Part shown: positions 31,230-40,460 of the stretch, piece after piece
How the letters are laid out: each line of letters begins with the position of its first letter
Position numbering within the stretch: the first letter of the stretch is position 1
Program-made: the position numbers and the translations under genes
Notes under the pieces: model-generated
Told to the model about the DNA's origin: nothing
What the model saw: the letters and a program-made list of their open reading frames with translations, nothing else
The model's database searches: none
Assembly (NCBI GenBank): GCA_001449105.1
Contig: LNIY01000139.1
Coordinates: forward strand, 1 to 64,000
DNA: 64,000 bases
Source: Caulobacter vibrioides
Lineage (GTDB): Bacteria > Pseudomonadota > Alphaproteobacteria > Caulobacterales > Caulobacteraceae
Direction: 5' to 3'

Positions 31230-32996
31230 ATGTCGCTCGCCCACGCCTCCGCCGCCGCATCCGTGAAGTGGGTCGGCTGGCTGCGGCGCCGGATCCGGTC
31301 GAGCGAGCTGTGGCTGATCGCCGTGGCGACGCTGATCGGCGTCGCCGCTGGAACCTTCGCGGTCGTGCAGGCCCAGGTCGCCCACGGACTGCAGATGCTG
31401 CTGTTCGAGATCGACATCAACGAACGCCTCAGCGCCCAGAGCCATGTGGCGCCGTGGCGGCTGCTGGCCATTCCCGCCGGCGGCCTGCTGCTGGGCGCGA
31501 TCACCTGGGCCTGGATGAAGTATCGGCCGCGCCCGGCCGTAGACCCGGTGGAGGCCAACGCCCTGCACGGCGGCCGGCTGTCGATGAAGGACAGCGCCTT
31601 CATCTGCGGCCAGACCATGCTGTCGAACGGGGTAGGGGCCTCGGTCGGGCTGGAGGCCGCCTACGCCCAGGCGGGCGCTGCGGCCGCCTCGTTCGCCGGC
31701 CAGCGGCTGAACCTGCGCCGGGCCGACATGCGCACCCTGGTCGGCGCCGGGGCCGGCGCGGCCATCGCCGCCGCCTTCGGCGCGCCGCTGACCGGCGCCT
31801 TCTACGCCTTCGAGATCGTCATCGGGGCCTACACCGTCGCCAACCTGGCGCCCGTGGTGGCCGCCGCCCTGGCCGCGGTGCTGGTGGCCAGCAAGATGGG
31901 CGCGATCCCGTACCTGCTGAAGACCGACACCCAGGCCGTGCAGTCCTGGACCGACTATGGCCTCTACGCCTTGGTGGGCCTGGCCTGCGCGCTCGTCGGC
32001 ATCGGCCTGATGCGCCTGGTGGCCAACGCCGAGCGGCTGGTGACCCGTTCGCCGATTCCGCGCTGGCTGCGACCGGCGATCGGCGGCATGGGCCTGGCGG
32101 CCCTGGCGGTGATCACGCCCCAGACCCTGTCGGCCGGCCACGGCGCGCTGCACATCAACCTGACGGCCGAGCTGCCGCTGAAGCTGCTCCTGATGCTGCT
32201 GGCCATGAAGGCCCTGGCCTCGGTGATCTCGCTGAGCTTCGGCTTCCGGGGCGGCCTGTTCTTCGCCTCGCTGTTCCTGGGCGCGCTTCTGGGTCAGGTG
32301 TTCTCGGCGCTGTCGCTGCTGATCCCGTGGGCGCCGAGCCTGGATCCGACCGTGGCGGCCCTGGTCGGCATGGCGGCGCTGGGCGTGGCCGTGGTCGGCG
32401 GCCCCTTCACCATGTCGTTCCTGGTGCTGGAGGCGACCGGCGACTTCACCGTGGCGGCCGCGGCCCTGGTGGCCTCGATGATCGCCAGCGCCATGGTGCG
32501 CGAGACTTTCGGCTATTCGTTCTCGACCTGGCGGCTGCACCTGCGCGGCGAAACCATCCGCAGCGCCCACGACGTCTCGTGGATGCGGCCGCTCAGCGCC
32601 GGGCGGATGATGCGCAAGGACGTCCAGACGGTTCCGGCCGAGACGACCCTGGCGGAGTTCCGACGCCGCTTCCCGCTGGGCTCGACCAAGCGGGTGATCA
32701 TGGTCGACGGCGCGGGGCTCTACGCCGGCGTCATCCCGACCGCCAAGGCCTATGCCGAGGGCGGCGACGGCGAGAAGCCGGTGGCGGGCCTGGCGATCAA
32801 CGCCGATACGGCGCTGAAGCCCGAACAGAGCATCAAGGACGTCATGCGCGCCTTCGACCGCAGCGAGACCGACGAACTGGCCGTGATCGACGACAAGCGC
32901 AACGTGCTGGGCGTGCTGTCAGAGGCCTACGCCACGCGGCGCTATGCCGAAGAGCTGGAGAAGGCGCGGCGGGAGCTGACGGGAGAGGCGGGGTAG
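31230..32996 (+). CDS. ClC-family chloride channel/antiporter with CBS domains
   Basis: The 588-residue protein has about ten to twelve membrane helices forming a ClC fold, then a cytosolic C-terminal pair of CBS domains (from about residue 445, MMRKDVQTVPAETTLAEF and IKDVMRAFDRSETDELAVIDD). The gating Glu is kept in SVGLEAAYAQ, but the usual GREGP context is altered, and the GGxFxP site reads GGLFFAS. It carries anions across the inner membrane; channel versus Cl/H exchange cannot be told. The ATG at 31230 is preferred over a poorly conserved upstream extension. Confidence 0.85.
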   Translation: MSLAHASAAASVKWVGWLRRRIRSSELWLIAVATLIGVAAGTFAVVQAQVAHGLQMLLFEIDINERLSAQSHVAPWRLLAIPAGGLLLGAITWAWMKYRPRPAVDPVEANALHGGRLSMKDSAFICGQTMLSNGVGASVGLEAAYAQAGAAAASFAGQRLNLRRADMRTLVGAGAGAAIAAAFGAPLTGAFYAFEIVIGAYTVANLAPVVAAALAAVLVASKMGAIPYLLKTDTQAVQSWTDYGLYALVGLACALVGIGLMRLVANAERLVTRSPIPRWLRPAIGGMGLAALAVITPQTLSAGHGALHINLTAELPLKLLLMLLAMKALASVISLSFGFRGGLFFASLFLGALLGQVFSALSLLIPWAPSLDPTVAALVGMAALGVAVVGGPFTMSFLVLEATGDFTVAAAALVASMIASAMVRETFGYSFSTWRLHLRGETIRSAHDVSWMRPLSAGRMMRKDVQTVPAETTLAEFRRRFPLGSTKRVIMVDGAGLYAGVIPTAKAYAEGGDGEKPVAGLAINADTALKPEQSIKDVMRAFDRSETDELAVIDDKRNVLGVLSEAYATRRYAEELEKARRELTGEAG

Positions 32997-33006
32997 AGAT
33001 CCAGAA

Positions 33007-33063
33007 CCCTCTCCCAGAGGGAGAGGGCGGGGCCCGCGCCGTAGGCGTGGGAGGGTGAGGGGT
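33007..33063. repeat. Family A half-element, inverted orientation
   Basis: CCCTCTCCCAGAGGGAGAGGG then GGGGCCCGCGCC-GTAG-GCGTGGGAGGGTGAGG, followed by TTACGCCGTTGGCC as at the window start. It pairs with 33128-33185. Confidence 0.8.
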
Positions 33064-33127
33064 TACGCCGTTGGCCGGCGTGCCGCTCCATCTTCAAAAG
33101 GCTTGGGCGCGAGATCGGTAAGGTCCC

Positions 33128-33185
33128 TAACCCCTCACCCTCCCAGGCTATCGCCTGGGCCCCTCCCTCTCCCTCTGGGAGAGGG
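33128..33185. repeat. Family A half-element, forward orientation
   Basis: CTCACCCTCCCAGGC-TATC-GCCTGGGCCCCTCCC and the CTCTCCCTCTGGGAGAG hairpin, ending eight bases before the transglycosylase stop codon. Confidence 0.8.
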
Positions 33186-33192
33186 ACCAGAC

Positions 33193-34773
33193 TCACATAT
33201 CCAGCCGGAAATCGATGACCTTGGCCCCGCTGGCCACGGCGTCCAGCGTGCGGGTCTCCGCGCCGAGCAGGCGGCGGTAGGTCCAGTACGAGGCCATGAC
33301 CTTCTCGACGTAGTTGCGGGTCTCGAGCGCCGGCAGGCTTTCGATCAGCAGCAGGCTGTCGCAGTCGGCGCCCAGCTGCTGTTGCACCTTCAGCAGCGTG
33401 CCCGGACCGCCGTTGTAGGCGGCGACGGCGCGCAGGATGTCGGGGCTCTGCAGGCCGCGGTCCATCAGCCAGGTGAAGTAGTCCTGGCCGACCCGCAGGT
33501 TGAAGGCCGGGTCGAACAGCGGCGTGTTGTCGGCCAGCAGCTTGTCGTCGCCGGCGGCGCGGGCGGCGGCCACGGGCATCAACTGCATCAGGCCCACGGC
33601 CCCGGCGCCGGAGACGGCCATCGGGTCGAAACGGCTTTCCTGACGCACCAGGGCGTAGACCAGGGCCTTATTCAGCGTGAAGCCGCCCTTGGGCTCCAGC
33701 TCGGGCAGGGGGTAGTCCTCGCCGCCGATCTTCTTGACCGGGCGGCCGGCGTTGAACGGCGCGCGGGCGTTCAGCGCCAGGGTCAGGGCGCTCCAGTCGG
33801 CGCGGGCCTTGTCGTCGACGGCCAGGGACAGGCCCGCCCGCAGCTCGGCGCCGGCCTCGTTCCAGCGGCCCAGCTGGGCCAGCGAGGCGGCGCGGCGGGC
33901 GCGGATATCGCCGGCCAAAAGCTTGTTGAGCGAGGCCGGGTCGGGACCGCTGTAGGAGACGCGGGTGATCAGGGCGGCGATCGGGTCGTCCGGGTCGTTG
34001 GCGACGGCCAGGCCCGCCATCGACAGCTGGCGGGCGGCGATCATGCCGTAGAAGGTCTGCGGCGCCTGGGCGGCCTGGCCCAGCAGCGCGCGGACGCCGT
34101 CGTTGTCGCCGGCCATGCCGGCCGAGCGGGCGGCCCAGAAGGCTCCGGCGGCGCGCAGCCAGTCGTCCTGGCTCTGGTCGTGGGCGACCTGTTCGAAATA
34201 GCTGCGGGCCTCGGTGTAGGATTCGAGGCGGAACGAGGCCAGGCCCGCGATCCAGCGCTCGCCCGAGGCCTTGGCCAGCTTCAGGGCGCCCTTCACGTCG
34301 CCGGAGTAATAGGCCTCGCGGGCGGCGCGGCCCTTGTCGGCGGGGCCTGCCGAGCGGCCGCCCTGGGCGACGTCGATGAACAGTTCCGGGGCCTTGGGTG
34401 CAGCCAGGCGGGCCGGCTTGCGCTTCATGGCCAGGGCGTAGACGCGGTCGGCGCCGGCCTCGTCGCCATAGAGCTTCAGCCAGCCGGTCAGGTCGTCGAA
34501 GCTGGCGGTGTAGGCCGTAGGGTGCATCAGGCGCACCAGCGACAGCTTGCCGATCAGGCTGCGGTTGCGGGTGTTGGCGAAGGCGGCCTCGGCCGCATCG
34601 AAGTCGCCACGCTCGGCGGCTCCGAAGGCGGCCTGATAGAAGCGCATGTCGCTGTCCGACAGCGGTTCAAGCCCCGCGGCTCTTGCTGCGGGCGCAGCAA
34701 GGTTAAGGCAAAGCGCGAGGGCCGAAACAACGGCCAGAGGGCGAGCGAAAAGCTGCAAATCGTATCCGCGCAA
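33193..34773 (-). CDS. Soluble lytic murein transglycosylase (Slt family)
   Basis: The 526-residue protein has a signal peptide (PLAVVSALALCLNLAAPAARA), a long superhelical region of TPR-like repeats, and a C-terminal family 1 lytic transglycosylase domain. The catalytic Glu is in VRQESRFDP; GLMQLMPVAA and AAYNGGPG follow as expected. It cleaves peptidoglycan glycan strands in the periplasm. The start is unsure: TTG at 34773 or TTG at 34758, which has a better-spaced GGA. Caulobacter has related enzymes (SdpA/SdpB), but which orthologue this is was not decided. Confidence 0.87.
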   Translation of the reverse strand: MRGYDLQLFARPLAVVSALALCLNLAAPAARAAGLEPLSDSDMRFYQAAFGAAERGDFDAAEAAFANTRNRSLIGKLSLVRLMHPTAYTASFDDLTGWLKLYGDEAGADRVYALAMKRKPARLAAPKAPELFIDVAQGGRSAGPADKGRAAREAYYSGDVKGALKLAKASGERWIAGLASFRLESYTEARSYFEQVAHDQSQDDWLRAAGAFWAARSAGMAGDNDGVRALLGQAAQAPQTFYGMIAARQLSMAGLAVANDPDDPIAALITRVSYSGPDPASLNKLLAGDIRARRAASLAQLGRWNEAGAELRAGLSLAVDDKARADWSALTLALNARAPFNAGRPVKKIGGEDYPLPELEPKGGFTLNKALVYALVRQESRFDPMAVSGAGAVGLMQLMPVAAARAAGDDKLLADNTPLFDPAFNLRVGQDYFTWLMDRGLQSPDILRAVAAYNGGPGTLLKVQQQLGADCDSLLLIESLPALETRNYVEKVMASYWTYRRLLGAETRTLDAVASGAKVIDFRLDM

Positions 34774-34823
34774 GCCTTTGAAAAGGCGGCGCGCGTCCCC
34801 GTTCCGACTGGTCAGCGGCTTGT

Positions 34824-35645
34824 TTAATGGGGCCTTTCGGGCCGATCAAGCCTTTCGGCCAGCATCAGCAGGTCCTGCCAGGCCTTCTTCTTGGCCGCCG
34901 GCTGACGCAGCAGGAACGCCGGATGCAGGCTGGGCAAGGCCGGAACCTCGATCGCGCCGTCTTCGGAGCGCCATTCGAACCAGCGTCCGCGCAGTGAAAG
35001 AATGCCTTCCTCGCGCTTCAACATGCTCTTTGCGGAGGCGCCGCCGACCAGCAGGATCAACCGGGGTTTGACCAGCGCGATCGCTCGCTCGACGAACGGA
35101 GCGCAGACGGCCTGTTCCTGGGGCGTGGGCGTGCGGTTGCCCGGCGGGCGCCAGAAGACGGTGTTGGTGATGAAGGTCCGCTCCTGCAGGCCGGCGGCCT
35201 TCAGCATGCGGTCCAGCAGCTGGCCCGCGCGGCCCACGAAGGGCTCGCCGCGGGCGTCTTCCTCGGCGCCGGGGCCTTCGCCGATGACCATGACCGGCGC
35301 ATCGCCGGGACCGCGCGAGAACACCGCCTGCTTGGCGCCTTGCGTTTTCAGCGGGCAGCCGTCGAAGGCGGCGATGGCGGCGGCCAGGCTTTCGAGGTCG
35401 TTGCAGGCGGCGGCTAGTTGCTTGGCCTCGGCGGCGGCCGCGCCGATGTCGATCCCGCCGAACGCGCCGGGGCGGGGAGTGGGCGCTGCGACCACCACCG
35501 GCTGCGGCTGGCTGCGGGCCCGCAGCAGCGCCGCGCCCTCGGCCAGGCGGTCGATCGGCTCTTCGGCGTAGCAGGCCTCGACCCCCGCATCGGCCCAGAA
35601 GGCCAGCAGGCTTTCGACGGCGCGCGGATCGACGGCGAGGCTCAT
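34824..35645 (-). CDS. Family 4-like uracil-DNA glycosylase lacking two cluster cysteines
   Basis: The 273-residue protein has an N-terminal extension of about 90 residues, then UDG motif A GEGPGAEEDARGEPFVGRAG at 122-141, RPPGNRTPT and the C-terminal LPSLHPAFLLR. It removes uracil from DNA. Family 4 enzymes bind a 4Fe-4S cluster through four cysteines; here the positions read Phe94, Cys97, Trp165 and Cys181, so two ligands are missing and the cluster is probably absent. This variant form may represent a separate alphaproteobacterial subgroup. Confidence 0.85.
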   Translation of the reverse strand: MSLAVDPRAVESLLAFWADAGVEACYAEEPIDRLAEGAALLRARSQPQPVVVAAPTPRPGAFGGIDIGAAAAEAKQLAAACNDLESLAAAIAAFDGCPLKTQGAKQAVFSRGPGDAPVMVIGEGPGAEEDARGEPFVGRAGQLLDRMLKAAGLQERTFITNTVFWRPPGNRTPTPQEQAVCAPFVERAIALVKPRLILLVGGASAKSMLKREEGILSLRGRWFEWRSEDGAIEVPALPSLHPAFLLRQPAAKKKAWQDLLMLAERLDRPERPH

Positions 35646-35811
35646 GGAGTTTCTCTAGCGAGTATAATGACCTCCGTCACCGGAATGTCCGCGCTGCGGT
35701 GCAACAAAAACTCTAGGGTTTTCCTTGACCGCCGTGGCGTCACGTTCGGATAAAGTCCGACTCAAACAGGAAGAAGGCAGGCTCCGCGCAGAGCCTGGGG
35801 CGGGAGAAGCC

Positions 35812-37485
35812 ATGAGCGAAGTCCTCGAACGCGAGTCGATGGAATACGACGTCGTCATCGTCGGGGGCGGCCCCGCGGGTCTGTCGGCGGCCATCCGTCT
35901 CAAGCAGATGGCCGAAAAGGCCGGAACCGAAGTCAGCGTGGCCCTGGTCGAGAAGGGCTCGGAGGTCGGCGCGCACATCCTTTCGGGCGCGGTGATCGAC
36001 CCCAAGGCTCTGAACGAGCTGATCCCCGACTGGAAGGAGAAGGGCGCACCGCTCGAGACTCCGGTCACCAAGGACAAGTTCCTGCTGCTGGGCCCGCAGG
36101 GCGAGCTTGGCTTGCCGATGTTCGCCATGCCGCCGTTCATGCATAACCACGGCTGCTACATCGCCTCGCTGGGCAACGTGACCCGCTGGCTGGCCGCCCA
36201 GGCCGAGGAGCTGGGCGTCGAGATTTATCCGGGCTTCGCCGCCTCGGACATGGTCTGGCGCGAGGACGGCTCACTGAAGGGCGTTGTCGTCGGCGTGGTC
36301 GGCATCGCCAAGGACGGCCACGAGAAGCCGGACTACCAGCCGGGCATGGAGCTGCACGGCAAGTACGTGTTCATCGCCGAAGGCGTGCGCGGCTCGCTGG
36401 CCAAGCAGCTGATCGCCAAGTTCGAGCTGGACGCCGGCAAGTCGCCGCAGAAGTATGGCATCGGCATCAAGGAGCTGTGGCAAATCCCGGCCGACAAGCA
36501 CCAGCCGGGCCTGGCCCAGCACAGCACCGGCTGGCCGCTGGACAACCAGACGGGCGGCGGCAGCTTCATGTACCACTTCGGGGACAACTACGTGTCCATC
36601 GGCTACGTGGTGCACCTGAATTATAAGAACCCTTGGCTCTCGCCCTTCGACGAGTTCCAGCGTTTCAAGCAGCACCCCTCGGTGCGTCCGCACCTGGAAG
36701 GCGGCAAGCGCATCGCCTACGGCGCGCGGGCCATCACGGAGGGCGGCTACCAGTCGATCCCGAAGCTCAGCTTCCCGGGCGGCGTGCTGATCGGCTGCTC
36801 GGCCGGCTTCGTGAACGTGCCGCGCATCAAGGGCAGCCACAACGCCATGAAGACCGGCATGCTGGCGGCCGAGGAGGCGTTCAAGGCCATCGCCGCCGGC
36901 CGCGAGGGCGACGCCCTGGTCGAGTACGAGGCCGCCTTCGAGAAGTCGTGGGTCGCCAAGGAGCTGAAGGTCGTCCGCAACGCCAAGCCGCTGCTGGGCA
37001 AGCTGGGCACGGCCCTGGGCGGCGCGGCCGGCATGTTCGACATGTGGTGCACGCACCTGTTCGGCGGCTTCTCGTTCTTCGGCACGCTGAAGCACGACAA
37101 GACCGACGCCGCCTCGACGGGCCTGGCCAAGGACTACAAGCCGCTGGTCTATCCCAAGCCCGACGGCGTGATCAGCTTCGACAAGCTGTCGAGCGTCTTC
37201 CTGTCGGCCACCAACCACGAGGAAGACCAACCGGCGCACCTGAAGCTGAAGGACCCGAGCGTTCCGATCGACGTCAACCTGCCCAAGTATGGCGAACCGG
37301 CGCGTCTCTACTGCCCGGCCGGCGTCTACGAGGTGCTGTACGACGAGCAGGGCGCCAACCCGAAGTTCCAGATCAACGCCCAGAACTGCGTCCACTGCAA
37401 AACCTGCGACATCAAGGATCCGTCGCAGAACATCGTCTGGACCACGCCGGAAGGCGGCGGCGGCCCCAACTATCCGAATATGTAA
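35812..37485 (+). CDS. Electron transfer flavoprotein-ubiquinone oxidoreductase
   Basis: The 557-residue protein has the FAD motif VVIVGGGPAGLSAAIRL near residue 12, the family segment GAHILSGAVIDPKAL, and a C-terminal ferredoxin-like 4Fe-4S motif (NCVHCKTCDIKDPSQNI). It passes electrons from ETF to ubiquinone at the inner membrane, serving fatty-acid and amino-acid oxidation. The ATG at 35812 follows GGGAGAAG. It is monocistronic, ended by a family B repeat. Confidence 0.93.
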   Translation: MSEVLERESMEYDVVIVGGGPAGLSAAIRLKQMAEKAGTEVSVALVEKGSEVGAHILSGAVIDPKALNELIPDWKEKGAPLETPVTKDKFLLLGPQGELGLPMFAMPPFMHNHGCYIASLGNVTRWLAAQAEELGVEIYPGFAASDMVWREDGSLKGVVVGVVGIAKDGHEKPDYQPGMELHGKYVFIAEGVRGSLAKQLIAKFELDAGKSPQKYGIGIKELWQIPADKHQPGLAQHSTGWPLDNQTGGGSFMYHFGDNYVSIGYVVHLNYKNPWLSPFDEFQRFKQHPSVRPHLEGGKRIAYGARAITEGGYQSIPKLSFPGGVLIGCSAGFVNVPRIKGSHNAMKTGMLAAEEAFKAIAAGREGDALVEYEAAFEKSWVAKELKVVRNAKPLLGKLGTALGGAAGMFDMWCTHLFGGFSFFGTLKHDKTDAASTGLAKDYKPLVYPKPDGVISFDKLSSVFLSATNHEEDQPAHLKLKDPSVPIDVNLPKYGEPARLYCPAGVYEVLYDEQGANPKFQINAQNCVHCKTCDIKDPSQNIVWTTPEGGGGPNYPNM

Positions 37486-37490
37486 GCGGA

Positions 37491-37627
37491 GATCCTCCCC
37501 CCGAAGGGGGAGGTGGCCCGGAGGGCCGGAGGGGGAAGTCCCTTCCGCCCTCCGGGCGGTTGTTTCTTCGGCAGTCACGTCCCCCTCCGTCGGCTTCGCC
37601 GACACCTCCCCCTTCAGGGGGAGGATC
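37491..37627. repeat. Family B repeat pair
   Basis: GATCCTCCCCCCGAAGGGGG, GGTGGCCCGGAGGGCCGGAGG, an internal CGCCCTCCGGGCGG hairpin, and the inverted half ending CTCCCCCTTCAGGGGGAG. Confidence 0.85.
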
Positions 37628-37667
37628 TGAACTTGCCCGAAACCCTGAAACCTAAGAGGGTGGCGGG

Positions 37668-39407
37668 ATGATGCGTCTCCGAGTCCTCCTGTCCCTGGCT
37701 TCCACCGCCGTGCTGGCCGCCTGCGCCACGTCCGAGCCCGCGTTGCGCGGATCGCAGGAGGGCTGGAACACCGCGCCGTGGAACGGTCGCTCGGCCTATG
37801 GCCAGTTCCTGGCCGGCCAGGCCGCGCTGGAGGACGGACGCAGCGATCAGGCGGCCGCCTATTTCCAGGCCGCTCGCAATCTGGGCGAGGACCCGGGCCT
37901 CCTAGGCGAGCGGGCCTTCACCGCCTCGCTGCTGGCCGGCGAGGTCGGTCGCGCCGCCGAACTGGCCCCGCGCGCCGAGGGCGGGACCGAAGGCGTCCGG
38001 CGCCTGGGCATGCTGACCGTGGCGGTCGACGCCCTGGCGCGCGGCAAGGCCAAGGACGCCCAGGCCCTGCTGGCCGATCCGGCCCTGGGCTTCCCGCACC
38101 GCCCGGCCGTGGCCCTTCTGACGCCGTGGGCCGCCCAGGCCGCCGGCGATGCGGCCAAGGCCCAGGCTCTGCCCGAACTGCGCAACGACCGCCTCGTGCA
38201 ATACTTCGGACAGCTCGGCCGCGCCGAGATCCTCGAGCGCGCCGGCAAGGCCGCCGAGGCCGAAGCCGACTACAAGGCGCTGATGGAGGTCGTGGCCGTC
38301 CGGCCGATGTTCGCCCTCGACTACGGGGCGTTCCTGGAGCGCCGCAAGCGCCGCGACGAGGCCGTGGCCCTTTACGACTCCATCCAGGCCGAGGCGCCGA
38401 ACGACGTGGCCCTGCAGGACGCCCGCGCCCGGGCCGTAGCCCGCAAGAGCCCGCCGGCGCTGGTCACCGGCCGTCAGGGCGCGGCCAACGCCCTGGTCGC
38501 CTGCGCGGCGGTGTTCACCAGCGAGCGCCAGAGCCAGTTCGCCCTGGCCTATCTGCGCCTGGCCCTGCACCTGGATCCCAAGCGCGAGGACGCCCTGCTG
38601 ATGGTCGGCGACCTGCTCGACCAGGGCGGCGACGTCGAGGGCGCCCGCGCCGCCTACGCCAAGATCCCGGCGGGCTCGGCCCGCTACGCCTCGGCCCAGG
38701 GCAAGATCGCCTGGACGCTGCAGAACGCCGGCGAGAAGGACAAGGCCTTGGCCGTGGCCGAGGCCGCCGCCAAGGCGCCCGACGCCGGCCGTTCGGCCCA
38801 GCTGGTCTATGCCGATCTGCTGCGAGCCAACGACCGCTGGGCCGACGCCGTGGCCGTGATCGATCCGCTGATCGCCGCCGACAAGGACAAGCCCGACTGG
38901 CGCCTGCTCTACATGCGCGGCGTGTCGCTGGAACGGGCCGGTCGCTGGCCCGACGCCGAGCGCGACCTGCAGCAGGCGCTGGACCTCAATCCGAACGAGC
39001 CCGAGCTGCTGAACTATCTCGGCTACTCGTGGATCGACCGCAACGAGCGCCTCCCCGAAGCGCTTTCGATGGTCCAGAAGGCCGTGAAGGCCAATCCGCA
39101 GTCGGGCGCCATGCTCGACTCGCTGGGCTGGGCCTATCATCGCCTGGGCGACGACAAGGCCGCGGTCGAGATGCTGGAGCAGGCGATCGAGTTCGAGCCC
39201 GGCGATCCGGACATCAACGACCATCTGGGCGACGTCTACTGGCGCCTGGGCCGCAAAACCGAAGCCCAGTTCCAGTGGCGACGGGTTCTGAGCCTGGAGC
39301 CGACCGACGAGCAGAAGGCCGCCGCCGAGGCCAAGCTGAAGGACGGCCTGGGCGCCAAGGGTCCCGCCAAGGCGCCGGCCGTGGCCAACGGCGCCAACGC
39401 GCTGTAG
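37668..39407 (+). CDS. TPR-repeat lipoprotein
   Basis: The 579-residue protein has a lipoprotein signal (LASTAVLAACAT, lipobox Cys at residue 19) and at least seven tetratricopeptide repeats, clearest at the C-terminus (AERDLQQALDLNPNEPELLNYLGYSW, AMLDSLGWAYHRLGDDKAAVEMLEQAIEFEPGDPDINDHLGDVYWRLG in separate segments). It is probably a periplasm-facing scaffold anchored in the outer membrane. It lies 37 bases upstream of ispE on the same strand. Partner proteins are unknown. Confidence 0.88.
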   Translation: MMRLRVLLSLASTAVLAACATSEPALRGSQEGWNTAPWNGRSAYGQFLAGQAALEDGRSDQAAAYFQAARNLGEDPGLLGERAFTASLLAGEVGRAAELAPRAEGGTEGVRRLGMLTVAVDALARGKAKDAQALLADPALGFPHRPAVALLTPWAAQAAGDAAKAQALPELRNDRLVQYFGQLGRAEILERAGKAAEAEADYKALMEVVAVRPMFALDYGAFLERRKRRDEAVALYDSIQAEAPNDVALQDARARAVARKSPPALVTGRQGAANALVACAAVFTSERQSQFALAYLRLALHLDPKREDALLMVGDLLDQGGDVEGARAAYAKIPAGSARYASAQGKIAWTLQNAGEKDKALAVAEAAAKAPDAGRSAQLVYADLLRANDRWADAVAVIDPLIAADKDKPDWRLLYMRGVSLERAGRWPDAERDLQQALDLNPNEPELLNYLGYSWIDRNERLPEALSMVQKAVKANPQSGAMLDSLGWAYHRLGDDKAAVEMLEQAIEFEPGDPDINDHLGDVYWRLGRKTEAQFQWRRVLSLEPTDEQKAAAEAKLKDGLGAKGPAKAPAVANGANAL

Positions 39408-39444
39408 GTCTAGCGCCAGCCCCGCAAAGCTTTCGGATTTCTCG

Positions 39445-40326
39445 ATGCGCCGTTCCGCCTTCGCCCCGGCCAAGGTCAATCTGTTCCTGCACGTCGGCGG
39501 TCCCGACGCCGAGGGCTATCACCCGCTGTCGAGCCTGATGGTGTTCGCCGACGTCGGCGACACCGTCTCGCTCCAGCCGGCCGATGCGCCCAGCTTCGAG
39601 ACCACCGGTCGTTTCGGCGGCGACATTCCCGTCGACGACGGCAACCTGGTGGTCCGGGCGGCCAAGGGTCTGCACGCGGCCGTAGGCGGTCCCGCGCCGC
39701 CGGTGCGGCTGATCCTCGACAAGGCGCTGCCGATCGCGGCCGGCCTGGGCGGCGGCTCCAGCGACGCAGGCGCGGCCCTGCGGCTGCTGCGCGAGGCGCT
39801 GGGCTATGCGTTGTCCGACGCGGAGCTTGAGGCCGTGGCCGGCGCCCTGGGCGCCGACGGCGTGCCGTGCCTGTGGGGCGCGCCGGTGCTGGCGCAGGGC
39901 AGGGGAGAGCGGCTGTCGGCCGCCCCGATCATGCCAGAGCTGCACGCGGTGCTGGTCAATCCGCTGGTCCCGTCGCCGACCGGTGCGGTCTATCGCGCCT
40001 ACGACGCCGCCGTCGCGCCGGAGGGCGAAGCGCCGCCACCGACGCCCGACCGCTTCGAGAGCGTCGAGGAGGTCTGCGCCTGGCTGGCCGCCGTCACCCG
40101 CAACGACCTGCAGGCGCCGGCCGTGGCCCTTGAGCCGCGCATCGGCGAGGTGCTGGATCTGCTGGCCGGCGAGCCCGAGGCGCTGCTGGCGCGAATGTCG
40201 GGCTCGGGCGCGACCTGCTTTGCGTTGTGCGCCGGCGACATAGAGGCCGAGGGCCTTGCCGAGCGCATCGAGACCATGCGTCCGGACTGGTGGGTGCGAC
40301 GCTGCCGCCTGGGCGGGCCGTTCTAG
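39445..40326 (+). CDS. ispE: 4-diphosphocytidyl-2-C-methyl-D-erythritol kinase
   Basis: The 293-residue GHMP kinase begins FAPAKVNLFLHVGG, has the ATP loop PIAAGLGGGSSDAGAALRLL near residue 95, PSPTGAVYRAYD and the C-terminal MSGSGATCFAL. These are diagnostic of IspE, the ATP-dependent step forming the 2-phosphate in the methylerythritol phosphate route to isoprenoids. The sequence is complete and the start is unambiguous. Confidence 0.95.
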   Translation: MRRSAFAPAKVNLFLHVGGPDAEGYHPLSSLMVFADVGDTVSLQPADAPSFETTGRFGGDIPVDDGNLVVRAAKGLHAAVGGPAPPVRLILDKALPIAAGLGGGSSDAGAALRLLREALGYALSDAELEAVAGALGADGVPCLWGAPVLAQGRGERLSAAPIMPELHAVLVNPLVPSPTGAVYRAYDAAVAPEGEAPPPTPDRFESVEEVCAWLAAVTRNDLQAPAVALEPRIGEVLDLLAGEPEALLARMSGSGATCFALCAGDIEAEGLAERIETMRPDWWVRRCRLGGPF

Positions 40327-40336
40327 GCTTTGCGTG

Positions 40337-40427
40337 ATCCTCGTCCTTCGACAAGCTCAGGAAGAGGATCAAGGCCGCCGCCCAGTAGAAAACCTCACCC
40401 TGAGCTTGTCGAGGGGCGGGGTTTTCA
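40337..40427. repeat. Family C inverted repeat
   Basis: CCTCGTCCTTCGACAAGCTC and its inverted partner CCTGAGCTTGTCGAGG surround a 30-base centre. It lies between ispE and the PPIase gene, which read in the same direction. Confidence 0.8.
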
Positions 40428-40460
40428 GGCCAACATCCGAACAAATCCAAGGAGCGTCAC

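Noticed and set aside
37668..39407. BamD or other named outer-membrane assembly lipoprotein
   Set aside because: The protein is far longer than BamD and the TPR pattern is generic; no specific motif supports the name.
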